A stretch of 64,000 nt of DNA, taken from the NCBI RefSeq assembly GCF_040892545.1, contig NZ_CP156079.1, positions 496,001 through 560,000 of the forward strand. The letters are read 5' to 3'. The position numbers were made by a program, and so were the translations under genes. This document shows positions 1 to 7,545 of this stretch, piece by piece (positions within the stretch are counted from its first letter, which is position 1; the number at the start of each line of letters is the position of its first letter). Source of the stretch: Paracidovorax avenae. GTDB taxonomy: Bacteria > Pseudomonadota > Gammaproteobacteria > Burkholderiales > Burkholderiaceae_C. The notes under the pieces are model-generated. The model was not told the DNA's origin. It made no database searches and saw only the letters and a program-made list of their open reading frames with translations.

Positions 1-139
1 GCCCGGCGGGCCGGGGGCGTACCTGCCGATCGGGCGTACCGGCCTCGGGGCTGGGCTCACGTGACCGTGTCCTGCCGGAGGAGCGTAGCGGGTCCATGGG
101 AGAAATTCCGGAAGGCTGGTCGTCGACAGGGCGGAGCGG

Positions 140-1795
140 TCAGGCGGTACCCGGGCCGGATGAGGGGCCGGGGTCCTGTGGTCCGGGCTGCGGCACGGCG
201 GGCCGGGTGTTGTCCGCCAGTGCCTCCAGCGCATGCTGCACCGACGCCTGCCAGCGTTCGTAAACCTGGCGGCCCGCCTCGGCGTAGGCATAGGCGGCCG
301 GGCTTTCGGAGTCGTCGGGGATGTCCAGTTCGTGGAACGGATCGGCGTCCCGGGTCGCCTCCAGCGGCTGGAAGATGGCGGGGTGCAGCACCTGCATGCA
401 GGCGCGCCAGGTGTCGTGGCGCAGGATGAACGCGCGGTAGGCCCCCGGATCCGCTGCCTGCTGCCGCACCAGGGCCTTCAGGGCCTCGAGGTGTTCCGGG
501 CCGAGCACGCTCATTTCCACGCTCGTCAGGTGCTGCACGGTGTCCTTCGGAAGTTCCAGGGCCTGCTTGAGCGCGGACTTGGCATGGGCCAGCGTCTCCA
601 TGGGGTCCTTGTGCAATTTCTCCCTCTCCCAGGAGGGCATGTCGGTGCGCTGCAGCATCTCGCTGATGAGGTGGCCCACGGCGGTTTCCAGCAGGGCCAG
701 GCGGAATTGCTGGCTGGTCCATTGGTTCAACTTCGCTTCGTTCAGATGGCCGCGGCGCGCGGCCATCACCAACTGGAGTTTCCGCACCGCCAGCATGACC
801 TTGGAAAAACCTTCCAGAACGTTGTCCTGGCAACTGCCGAGGGCCGTCTGCGCAATCAGGAACACCTCGTTGCGCAGCTCGGCATCGTGGGCCATCGCGG
901 TGAATGCGACCTTCACCTGGTTTTCCATCTCGCGCCGGGCGGTGGCAGAGAGCTCGGGCAGGGCTTCCTGGTGCAGGCGTTCGAGCATCCGCGCGAAAGC
1001 CGGGGCGGCTTCCTCCTCGTCGAAGGCATGGAGATCCACCGCGGAGGTGCGGGCCGTATCGCCCAGCCAGGTCTGGAACTGGCTGCCCAGCGGCGCGCCC
1101 AGGTGCGCCAGGTCTCCTTCGAGGCCCCGGTCGTCCTCGTCGGATCCGCTGCTGGCTTCGTTGTCCGAAGACGATGCGCGGCCGGCCTCGGGCGTGCCTG
1201 CCGGGACCAGAATGCGCTCGATCACGCGGGCTGCAGCAGGGCTGCGGAGCTGGAGCAAAAGCCAGAGCGAGCGCAGTGCCTCCCCGACATCGTGGCCGGT
1301 GCCCTGCTGGTGGTCGAGAAGGGCTGCAGCCGCCTGGTGGATGCGTGGCTCGAGGTCCGGGCGCACGACGGCCGCCATGACCAGGGGAACGAATTGCGCC
1401 CGGCTCGGCGGCCCCTGGATGCCCAGTGCCGCAAGTTCCTGGCGCAGGGATTCGGGGGCCTGCAGGGCCGCGCCGGCCCGCGCGGGCGCGGCCTGGGAGG
1501 CGCCGCCCGCCCCGGTGCTGGTGCTGGCGCCGGCACTGCCGGAAGGCTGCGTGGCGACCGGCGCGCGTGGCGGCGGCACGGCGGCGCGGGGCGGCCGGCT
1601 GGAAGGGCCTGCTCCTGGCGAGGCCGCCGTGGCGGCCTGGCGGGCCGGCAACCGTCCGGCCAGACTGGAACCGGCTTCCGTGGTGCGCGCTCTCACGCGC
1701 CGCGTCGGCGACGCATCGGTGTCGCTGCCGCTATCGTGGCGCGGGCTGCGCGCGCGGGGACTCGCTTGGCCTGTCGGCCGGGTGGGGGGCTGCAT
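140..1795 (-). CDS. Candidate type III effector with NEL-type E3 ubiquitin ligase domain
   Basis: The 551-residue protein has an N-terminal region of about 150 residues very rich in Ser, Pro, Ala, Arg and Thr, as in type III secretion signals, and no leucine-rich repeats. The C-terminal part resembles the NEL domain of IpaH/SspH ligases: a Cys-x-Asp motif at C322-D324 (context SCQDN), then a helical stretch with FRLALLE and, further on, a Trp-centred HDTWRACM segment, in the same order as in IpaH. Known family role: transfer of ubiquitin to host proteins from the catalytic Cys inside the eukaryotic cell. I chose the ATG at 1795 because AGGAAG lies 10 bases upstream; an ATG at 1876 is possible. 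No PIP box was found upstream. The next gene to the right on the same strand is a TPM protein 135 bases away, so it is probably a separate unit. Function is by motif recognition only. Confidence 0.72.
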   Translation of the reverse strand: MQPPTRPTGQASPRARSPRHDSGSDTDASPTRRVRARTTEAGSSLAGRLPARQAATAASPGAGPSSRPPRAAVPPPRAPVATQPSGSAGASTSTGAGGASQAAPARAGAALQAPESLRQELAALGIQGPPSRAQFVPLVMAAVVRPDLEPRIHQAAAALLDHQQGTGHDVGEALRSLWLLLQLRSPAAARVIERILVPAGTPEAGRASSSDNEASSGSDEDDRGLEGDLAHLGAPLGSQFQTWLGDTARTSAVDLHAFDEEEAAPAFARMLERLHQEALPELSATARREMENQVKVAFTAMAHDAELRNEVFLIAQTALGSCQDNVLEGFSKVMLAVRKLQLVMAARRGHLNEAKLNQWTSQQFRLALLETAVGHLISEMLQRTDMPSWEREKLHKDPMETLAHAKSALKQALELPKDTVQHLTSVEMSVLGPEHLEALKALVRQQAADPGAYRAFILRHDTWRACMQVLHPAIFQPLEATRDADPFHELDIPDDSESPAAYAYAEAGRQVYERWQASVQHALEALADNTRPAVPQPGPQDPGPSSGPGTA

Positions 1796-1930
1796 GGGAA
1801 CGTGGCTTCCTGCCGTGCGTTGGCACGGGCGATGGCGCCATGCTCGCGCGGCCGGTGCGGCGTGCCCTGCGCCCATGCGCAGCAGATGGTCGATTCGCGA
1901 ACCGACGGTGTGAAGGCGGCAGGGTGTCGC

Positions 1931-2506
1931 TCAAGGCCCGTCCGGCGGCGCTCCGCCTCCCAGCACCGGCATGTCAGGCAGCTCGTTGGCCCCGCGGGGG
2001 CCCGGGCCTGCCGGGAAGTGCTCCGCCAGCAGCGCCGACACTTCCTCCAGGGCCTGCGTGAGCCCGTCCTCGTAGCGTCCAGCGCGGAAGGCTCCGCCCA
2101 TGCGGGCGACCATCTCGCGCCAGGCCGCAGGCGGTACGGTGCGCGCGAGGCCCCGGTCGGCCACGATCTCGATCGCATGTTCGGCCAGCAGCAGGTAGAT
2201 GAGCACCCCGTTGTTGTGCTCCGTGTCCCACACGCGCAGTTTGCCGAAAAGCGTGACGGCGCGCTCGCGCGCGGATGCCCCGCGCCACAGGTAGCTCGAG
2301 GGAAGTCCGCCTTCGGCGCAGATGCGGATCTGCCCCGTGTGGCGCGACTCGCTGGCGGCCACGCGGCGCGCCAGGCGTTCGAGCAGATCGGGCGGCAGCG
2401 CGCGGTGCAGCCCGCCTTCCGCCCAGCGGTGGCGCAGGAGCCGCGCGATCCGGGCCGGCAGTCCCGGAGGGGGCGTGGATGCAGGGGGGCGGGAGGTGGA
2501 GGGCAT
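1931..2506 (-). CDS. TPM-domain protein without signal peptide
   Basis: A 191-residue protein containing one TPM-type domain (roughly residues 30-165) with the HNNGVLIYLLLAEHAIEIVADRG segment split over its centre, similar to the second TPM protein that commonly follows lemA and ygcG. It has no obvious signal peptide or strong transmembrane segment, and ends in a Gly/Pro-rich tail. It is the last gene of a three-gene run on the minus strand (lemA, a secreted TPM protein, this gene), 54 bases after the previous stop. The family is linked to membrane-associated processes and, in plants, to photosystem repair phosphatase activity; in bacteria the role is not settled. Start is the ATG at 2506, the only good candidate. 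Confidence 0.75.
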   Translation of the reverse strand: MPSTSRPPASTPPPGLPARIARLLRHRWAEGGLHRALPPDLLERLARRVAASESRHTGQIRICAEGGLPSSYLWRGASARERAVTLFGKLRVWDTEHNNGVLIYLLLAEHAIEIVADRGLARTVPPAAWREMVARMGGAFRAGRYEDGLTQALEEVSALLAEHFPAGPGPRGANELPDMPVLGGGAPPDGP

Positions 2507-2560
2507 GGAGCGGATCCGGTCCTGGATGTGGATGGGAAAAGGGGCTTGGGGCGGAAAGGG

Positions 2561-3511
2561 CTACCAGTCACCCGACGCACCGCCGCCGCCGAAGTCGCCA
2601 CCGCCGCCCGAACTGAAGCCACCGCTGTCGCCGCCGCCACCGCCCGAGCCACCGCTCCAGCTGCCCATGCCGATGCCGGTACCCAGGCCCGTGGAGAACC
2701 CGTCCCGCAATCCGCCGCCGCGGCCGGCCGCCACGCCGCGTCCGCCGAAGAGCCATGTATAGAGCAGCGCCACGGCGCCCGCCCCGGCGGCCAGCAGCAC
2801 GCTGGCCGTGAACAGGAAGGCGAACAGTCCCGCGGCGGCGCCCATGAGGAGCCCACCCGCCCGGTTGCCGAAAAGGCCGCGGGCCATCGGGCCGCCGACC
2901 ATCACCCCGAAGAACAGGAAGATCGCGAAATCGTTCCAGTCCACGCCGCGTTCGGCGCGGCCGGCCTGCGTGTTGCCCGTGGGCACCGGCAGGTTCTCTC
3001 CTGCGATACGCGCGCTGAGCTGCCCGAGCGCGGCGTCGATCCCGCCCGCGAAGTCGCCCTCGCGGAAGCGAGGCTTCATGGCGCTGTCGATGATGCGTGC
3101 GGCGGCGATGTCGGGAATCGCCCCCTCCAGGGCCTTGGCCACCTCGATGCGCATCCGGCGGTCGTCCTTCGCGACCACGACGAGCACGCCGTCGCCCACG
3201 TCCCTGCGGCCGATCTTCCAGGTATTGGCCACGCGGTTGGCGAAGGCGGCGATGTCCTCCGGCGCCGTGGAGGCCACCATGAACACCGCGATCTGCGTGC
3301 CCTGGCGCTGTTCGATGCCTGCCAGGCGGGCCTCCAGCCGCTCGCGCTCCGCGCTGCTGAGCGTGCCGGTCTCGTCGATCAGGTGGGCCGAGAGCGGTGG
3401 CACCGAGCGCAGCGCCCGCGCCGGCAGCGCGCACGCCAGCCCGAGGGCGATGCACAGCAGGGCCAGCAGGGTGCGCAAAGGTGCGGCGATGCCCGGCATG
3501 CCCGGATCCAC
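2561..3511 (-). CDS. YgcG-like TPM-domain membrane protein
   Basis: The protein has an N-terminal signal peptide or anchor (residues about 8-30), one TPM domain (about 40-160, with the typical GDGVLVVVAKDDRRMRIEV core), two hydrophobic segments (about 195-250), and a Gly/Ser-rich tail ending in repeated GGGG and a final GASGDW. This is the standard architecture of the YgcG family, which sits in the cell envelope with the TPM domain outside the cytoplasm. The reading frame starts at a GTG immediately after the lemA stop; an ATG four codons later (3499) is an equally good start. It follows lemA with essentially no gap, so the two are almost certainly cotranscribed and translationally coupled. 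Confidence 0.85.
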   Translation of the reverse strand: MDPGMPGIAAPLRTLLALLCIALGLACALPARALRSVPPLSAHLIDETGTLSSAERERLEARLAGIEQRQGTQIAVFMVASTAPEDIAAFANRVANTWKIGRRDVGDGVLVVVAKDDRRMRIEVAKALEGAIPDIAAARIIDSAMKPRFREGDFAGGIDAALGQLSARIAGENLPVPTGNTQAGRAERGVDWNDFAIFLFFGVMVGGPMARGLFGNRAGGLLMGAAAGLFAFLFTASVLLAAGAGAVALLYTWLFGGRGVAAGRGGGLRDGFSTGLGTGIGMGSWSGGSGGGGGDSGGFSSGGGGDFGGGGASGDW

Positions 3512-3512
3512 C

Positions 3513-4133
3513 TCAGCGCGAAGCCGGCGCAGCTGGCGCGGCCGGTGCGGGGCGGGAGAAGTCCACCGTCGGCGGCGTGCTGATCTGCGCCTCGTTCTGC
3601 ACCGTGAAGCTGGGCTTGGGTTCGTAGCTGAACACCTTGGCCGTCAGGTTGGTCGGGAAACTGCGCGCGAGCACGTTGTACTCCTGCACGGTCTGGATGT
3701 AGCGGTTGCGCGCCACGGTGATGCGGTTCTCGGTGCCTTCGAGCGTCACGCGCAGGTCGCGGAAGGCCTGGTTGGCCTGCAGCTGGGGATAGCGCTCGGC
3801 CACCACCATCAGGCGCGAGAGCGCGGAGGACAGCTCGCCCTGCGCCTGCTGGAACTTGTTGAACGCCTCGGGGTTGTTCAGCGTCTCGGGCGTCACCTGG
3901 ATCGAGGTGGCCCTGGCGCGCGCCTCCACCACCTTGGTGAGCGTGTCCTGCTCGAACGCGGCCTCGCCCTTCACGGTGGCGACGATGTTGGGCACGAGGT
4001 CGGCCCGGCGCTGGTACTGGTTGAGCACTTCGCTCCAGGCGGCCTTGCTCTGCTCGTCCAGGCGCTGGAAGTCGTTGTAGCCGCAGCCCGAGAGGGCGAG
4101 CGCGGCGGCGAGGGTGGCGATGAGGCGTTTCAT
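3513..4133 (-). CDS. lemA: LemA family lipoprotein
   Basis: A 206-residue LemA family protein. The N-terminus is a lipoprotein signal with lipobox LSGC (Cys17), followed by the helical LemA body with the family's NQYQRRADLVPNIVATVKG signature at about residues 40-58 and the internal VARNRYIQTVQEYN segment. The C-terminus is a short Ala/Pro tail. LemA proteins are helical-bundle envelope proteins of unsettled function, commonly cotranscribed with TPM (YgcG) proteins exactly as here. The ATG at 4133 starts the signal peptide; longer versions of the frame lack sense. It is the first gene of the three-gene unit and is divergent from the NTF2-like gene at 4357. Confidence 0.92.
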   Translation of the reverse strand: MKRLIATLAAALALSGCGYNDFQRLDEQSKAAWSEVLNQYQRRADLVPNIVATVKGEAAFEQDTLTKVVEARARATSIQVTPETLNNPEAFNKFQQAQGELSSALSRLMVVAERYPQLQANQAFRDLRVTLEGTENRITVARNRYIQTVQEYNVLARSFPTNLTAKVFSYEPKPSFTVQNEAQISTPPTVDFSRPAPAAPAAPASR

Positions 4134-4356
4134 GGTGTGCGGGCGCCGGGCGGGATTGCGAACGTTGGGGCGACGTGCCCTTGCCGCTCCGGCGCCGGAC
4201 CATTCTGCCGCAGCCGCCGGGCCCGCCGCGTCAGCGGGCGGCGCATGTGGCCGGGCGGTCGCCGCACGGGGATGATGCGCGGCGCTGCCGAATTTCCGAC
4301 AATGGCGCACTTGCCGATCCGGCCCCGCCGGGGCCCCGATGCCAGGACACTCCACG

Positions 4357-4806
4357 ATGAGCACACGCACTCCCTACCGCGCCGCCCTGGTGGGCGGCTC
4401 CGCCGACGAGACCGAGGCCGCGTTCTACGAGGCGCTGCAGGCGGGCGACATCGACCGCCTGATGGCCTGCTGGGCGGAAGAGGACGACATCGTCTGCGTC
4501 AACCCCGGCGGGCCCCGCCTGCTGGGCGCGGGCGCCATCCGGGCCGCCTTCACCGCCATGTTCGAGCACGGCGGGCTGCGCGCCCGGCCCGCGCAGGTCC
4601 ACCGCGTGCAGGCCCTGGCCAGCGCCGTGCACAGCGTGGTCGAGCATGTCGAGGTGCGGATGGAGGGCAGCATGCGCGAGGCCCTGGTGCAGTCCACCAA
4701 CGTCTATCACAAGACCCCCCAAGGCTGGCGGCTGGTGGCCCACCATGCGAGCCCCGGCACCGTCCACGAGGCCGTGGCCGGCCCGGTGCCGCCGGTGCTG
4801 CACTGA
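4357..4806 (+). CDS. NTF2-like (SnoaL-type) small protein
   Basis: A 149-residue protein with an NTF2-like cone fold signature: an N-terminal helix (DETEAAFYEALQAGDIDRLMACW), then D-D-x-x-x-V-N-P-G-G, and a C-terminal YHKTPQGWRLVAHHAS strand pair typical of SnoaL/DUF4440 relatives. Such proteins bind small ligands or act as isomerases or cyclases; the substrate cannot be read from sequence. I chose the ATG at 4357 over the one at 4339 because CAGGA lies about 10 bases upstream of it. The gene is followed after 20 bases by a YheT-like hydrolase in the same direction, suggesting cotranscription. Confidence 0.8.
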   Translation: MSTRTPYRAALVGGSADETEAAFYEALQAGDIDRLMACWAEEDDIVCVNPGGPRLLGAGAIRAAFTAMFEHGGLRARPAQVHRVQALASAVHSVVEHVEVRMEGSMREALVQSTNVYHKTPQGWRLVAHHASPGTVHEAVAGPVPPVLH

Positions 4807-4826
4807 CCGGTCCGGAGCGCCTCGGC

Positions 4827-5891
4827 ATGGACTATGTCGCGCCCCGGTGGCTTCCCGGCGGCCACCTGCAGACCATCTGGCCCGCGCTGGCATCGCGCCG
4901 TGCCGAGGGCGGCGCACCGGCCTACCGGCGGGAGCGATGGACCGCGCCGGACGGCGATTTCGTGGACGTGGACTTTCTGGAGTCGTCCCCCGCGGCATCG
5001 GGGTGGCCCCGGCCGCTGCTGGTGCTCTTCCACGGGCTGGAGGGCTCGTCGCGCAGCCACTACGCCGAAGCGTTCGCCGATGTGGCGCGCGCCCGCGGCT
5101 GGGACTACGCCGTGCCGCACTTCCGGGGATGCAGTGGCGAGATCAACCTCGCGCCGCGCGCCTACCACTCGGGCGACCACGAGGAAATCGACTGGATCCT
5201 GCAGCGCATGGCGCAGCGGCAGCGGCTTGGCAGCGGGCCGGCCGGACCCCGCGCGCCGCTGCTCGTGGCCGGGGTGTCGCTCGGCGGCAACGCGCTGCTG
5301 CGCTGGGCGGGCGAGCATGGGCTGGAGGCCGTGCGCAGCGCCGACGCCGTGGCAGCCATCTGCTCCCCGCTCGACCTGGCCGCGGGCGGCCGGGCCATCG
5401 GGCAAGGATTCAACCGGCTCGTCTATACGCGCATGTTCCTGCGCACCATGGTGCCCAAGGCCCTGGCCAAGTGGTGCCAGCACCCCGGCCTCTTCGACCG
5501 CGATGCCCTGCGCACGGTGCGCGACCTGCATGCCTTCGACGACCTGTTCACCGCGCCCCTGCACGGCTTCCGCGATGCGGACGACTACTGGCGCCGCGCG
5601 TCCGCCCGACCCCTGCTGGGAGCGGTGCGCATTCCGGCGCTGGCAGTGAATGCGCTCAACGACCCGTTCGTTCCGGCGGACAGCCTGCCCCGGCCCGGGC
5701 AGGCCGGCGCCCATGTGACGCTCTGGCAGCCGCCGCATGGCGGGCACGTGGGCTTCGCGTTCGGGCGCCTGCCCGGCCACGTGCGGGCCATGCCCGAAGC
5801 CGTCGCCGGGTGGCTGGCCCGGCAGGCGGGGCTTCCGGCCGCACATCCGCCGGGGCTCGCGCCTACGCCTGCGGCCGCCGCGGCGGGCTAG
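4827..5891 (+). CDS. YheT-like alpha/beta hydrolase
   Basis: A 354-residue alpha/beta-hydrolase of the YheT/ABHD1-3 family. It starts with the family's YVAPRWLPGGHLQTIWP segment, has the oxyanion-loop HGLEGSSRSHYAEAF (about residues 65-80), and the nucleophile elbow GVSLGGNALLRW (about 150-161) with Ser as the expected nucleophile; the acid lies in VNALNDPFVP and the His in PHGGHVGF. Members are cytoplasmic esterases or lipases with poorly known substrates. The C-terminus is Ala/Pro-rich. Start is the ATG 20 bases after the upstream NTF2-like gene; another gene follows after 9 bases, so 4357-6449 is likely one operon. Confidence 0.88.
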   Translation: MDYVAPRWLPGGHLQTIWPALASRRAEGGAPAYRRERWTAPDGDFVDVDFLESSPAASGWPRPLLVLFHGLEGSSRSHYAEAFADVARARGWDYAVPHFRGCSGEINLAPRAYHSGDHEEIDWILQRMAQRQRLGSGPAGPRAPLLVAGVSLGGNALLRWAGEHGLEAVRSADAVAAICSPLDLAAGGRAIGQGFNRLVYTRMFLRTMVPKALAKWCQHPGLFDRDALRTVRDLHAFDDLFTAPLHGFRDADDYWRRASARPLLGAVRIPALAVNALNDPFVPADSLPRPGQAGAHVTLWQPPHGGHVGFAFGRLPGHVRAMPEAVAGWLARQAGLPAAHPPGLAPTPAAAAAG

Positions 5892-5900
5892 GATCGGCCC

Positions 5901-6449
5901 ATGGATGACATCGTCAGGCAGGCCATCGCCAAGTGGCCCAACGTACCCGATTGCCATGGCTGGCTGGGCCTGGACGCGCGCGGACGCTGGTTCATGCGCG
6001 ACGACGCCGTGCAGGCGCAGGGCCCCTTCCCCCAGGCGCGCGGCGCCGTGCTGCAGCACGACAAGCTGATCGATTTCATCCACCGCAATTACGAGCCCGA
6101 TGCCCGGGGCCGCTGGTTCTTCCAGAACGGACCGCAACGCGTGTACGTGGAACTGGAAGCCACGCCCGTCGTATGGCGCATCGAAGGGGCGGGGGAGGGC
6201 GGTGGCGAGGCCGGCTTCTCCATCGTGGCGCACACAGGCCTGCGCTCGGCCGTGCAGAAGTGCCTGCTCGACGAGTCCGGGCGGCTCTACCTGTTCGACG
6301 GCCGGGTCCTCGGCCTCGTGCACACGCTCGATATGGAACTGGCCGCCCGTGCGGTGGAGCAGGGTCTCTGGACGCCCGCGGACGTGCGCGCGGACGAGCT
6401 GCCCCGGCGCTACGGCTACGTGCAGCGTCCGTCGGAGCTGCGGGACTGA
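5901..6449 (+). CDS. Conserved uncharacterised protein with internal DARGRWF repeat
   Basis: A 182-residue soluble protein. I cannot assign a function. Two modules are visible: residues about 25-60 and 67-105 each begin with the same D-A-R-G-R-W-F sequence, so the N-terminal half looks like a tandem duplication of a small beta-rich unit. The C-terminal half is a separate alpha/beta region ending in a basic YGYVQRP segment. No signal peptide, membrane helix or metal motif is seen. It follows the hydrolase gene by nine bases, and ends just before a strong bidirectional hairpin terminator. Proteins of this form appear, from memory, mainly in Comamonadaceae, but that should be confirmed by search. 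Confidence 0.7.
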   Translation: MDDIVRQAIAKWPNVPDCHGWLGLDARGRWFMRDDAVQAQGPFPQARGAVLQHDKLIDFIHRNYEPDARGRWFFQNGPQRVYVELEATPVVWRIEGAGEGGGEAGFSIVAHTGLRSAVQKCLLDESGRLYLFDGRVLGLVHTLDMELAARAVEQGLWTPADVRADELPRRYGYVQRPSELRD

Positions 6450-6471
6450 CCCCGGACGGAGGGGCAAACAA

Positions 6472-6496
6472 AAAGCCGGTCGCGCGGACCGGCTTT
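6472..6496. terminator. Bidirectional rho-independent terminator
   Basis: Perfect 10-bp inverted repeat (AAAGCCGGTC and GACCGGCTTT) around a 5-base loop, between the convergent genes ending at 6449 and 6524. Read on the minus strand it is followed by TTTTTGTTT, so it serves best as the terminator of the cytochrome gene. Confidence 0.88.
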
Positions 6497-6523
6497 CATC
6501 GCCAGCGGAAAACCTGGCGCGGG

Positions 6524-7423
6524 TTACTTCGCGGCATTCGCCATGTATTCGACGGTGGCGCGGATTTCCGCGTCCGATGCCTGGGTACCGCCGCGCGGAG
6601 GCATGGCGCCCTTGCCGGCGATGGCGATGCGCGTCATGCCGTCGATGCCGTCCTTCAGGCGCTCGGCCCAGGCGGCCTTGTCGCCGAACTTGGGCGCACC
6701 GGCCACGCCGGCTGCATGGCACACCTGGCAGGCCTGCTTGTAGAGCGCTTCGCCTGCGCCGGCTGCCACCGCGGCGGCAGGTGCCGTGGCTGCGGCGGTG
6801 GGGGCCGCAGGGGCCTGTTGCGCTGCGGCCATGGGTGCTGCGGGAGCCGCCGGTGCCGGGGCACCGGATGCACCTGTCGCTGCGGCCTGGGCCTGGGCCT
6901 CGGCAGGGGCGGAAGCGCCACCGGCGGCGGGGGCTGCCGGTTCGGTGAACTTGGCACCGGCCGCGTTCGCCATGTAGGCCACGCCGCGGGCGATCTCGGT
7001 GTCGTTGAAGTCCCCGCCACCCTGGGGTGCCATGGCACCCTTGCCGGCCAGCGCGGAATGCACCAGCGCCTCGAAGCCCGTCTGGATGCGCGGACCCCAG
7101 GCGGCGGCATCCCCGAACTTGGGTGCACCGGCGGCGCCCGTGGCATGGCAGGCCGCGCACTGGCCCTTGAAGACTTCCTCGCCACTGCGCAGCGGGCGGT
7201 TGGCGTCGCGCACCTCCACCATGCCCACCTTCTGGATGCGCTCGGCCAATGCGCGCTCCGGGTTGCCGGAGCCCTGCGCCGGCTTGTTGCCCGAGGTGAC
7301 GTAGATCACGAGGCCGATGATGGCGAAGACGGGTACCACGAAGCAGAAGAACACCGTCCAGAGCAGCTGGCGGGGGTTCTTGATCGGGCCGGTATGCGCT
7401 TCTTCGTGGGGGGTGTCGCTCAT
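6524..7423 (-). CDS. Membrane-anchored di-heme c5-type cytochrome
   Basis: A 299-residue protein with a cytoplasmic N-terminus, one membrane anchor (residues about 21-42) and two periplasmic cytochrome c domains. Heme-binding motifs are CAACH (89-93) and CQVCH (232-236); each domain ends with the c5-like GKGAM-x-P-x-G-G segment that supplies the axial Met. The two domains are near duplicates joined by a linker of about 60 residues almost wholly Ala and Pro. Proteins of this kind carry electrons in the periplasm to terminal oxidases; the partner is not evident here. The ATG at 7423 starts the short polar N-terminus before the anchor. The gene stands alone, with a terminator after it and a perfect TATAAT upstream. 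Confidence 0.92.
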   Translation of the reverse strand: MSDTPHEEAHTGPIKNPRQLLWTVFFCFVVPVFAIIGLVIYVTSGNKPAQGSGNPERALAERIQKVGMVEVRDANRPLRSGEEVFKGQCAACHATGAAGAPKFGDAAAWGPRIQTGFEALVHSALAGKGAMAPQGGGDFNDTEIARGVAYMANAAGAKFTEPAAPAAGGASAPAEAQAQAAATGASGAPAPAAPAAPMAAAQQAPAAPTAAATAPAAAVAAGAGEALYKQACQVCHAAGVAGAPKFGDKAAWAERLKDGIDGMTRIAIAGKGAMPPRGGTQASDAEIRATVEYMANAAK

Positions 7424-7465
7424 GAGGGGGACCTCTGTGGGTATGTCTGGCGGAACCAGCGGACG

Positions 7466-7471
7466 ATTATA
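7466..7471 (-). promoter_or_regulatory. Possible -10 element (TATAAT) of the cytochrome gene
   Basis: On the minus strand a perfect TATAAT lies about 43 bases before the cytochrome start. No good -35 is visible 16-18 bases upstream; a 7-bp hairpin (arms 7490-7496 and 7503-7509) occupies that place, so an activator or an extended element would be needed. Confidence 0.4.
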
Positions 7472-7545
7472 GGAAGCGCCTCCCGGGCCGGCCGTTAGGG
7501 AAAACGGCCAGCCGCAACACCCTTGCGCTGGGTCAAGGAGCCCGT

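Noticed and set aside
1..139. A gene or signal at the left window edge
   Set aside because: The first 139 bases show only short GC-rich repeats; no start, stop or hairpin with T tract is convincing.
1796..2000. A PIP box for the NEL effector gene
   Set aside because: GCGAA at 1897-1901 was tested as a minus-strand half site, but no second half occurs at the 15-base distance.
233..3583. A very long open frame of over 1100 codons on the plus strand
   Set aside because: It runs opposite to four real genes (NEL effector, two TPM proteins, part of lemA) in highly GC-rich DNA; the translation is low-complexity Arg/Ala/Gly with no domain, typical of antisense shadow frames.
4707..7160. Long minus-strand open frame of over 800 codons
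   Set aside because: It is antisense to three plus-strand genes with recognisable domains and runs into the cytochrome gene; composition is that of a shadow frame.
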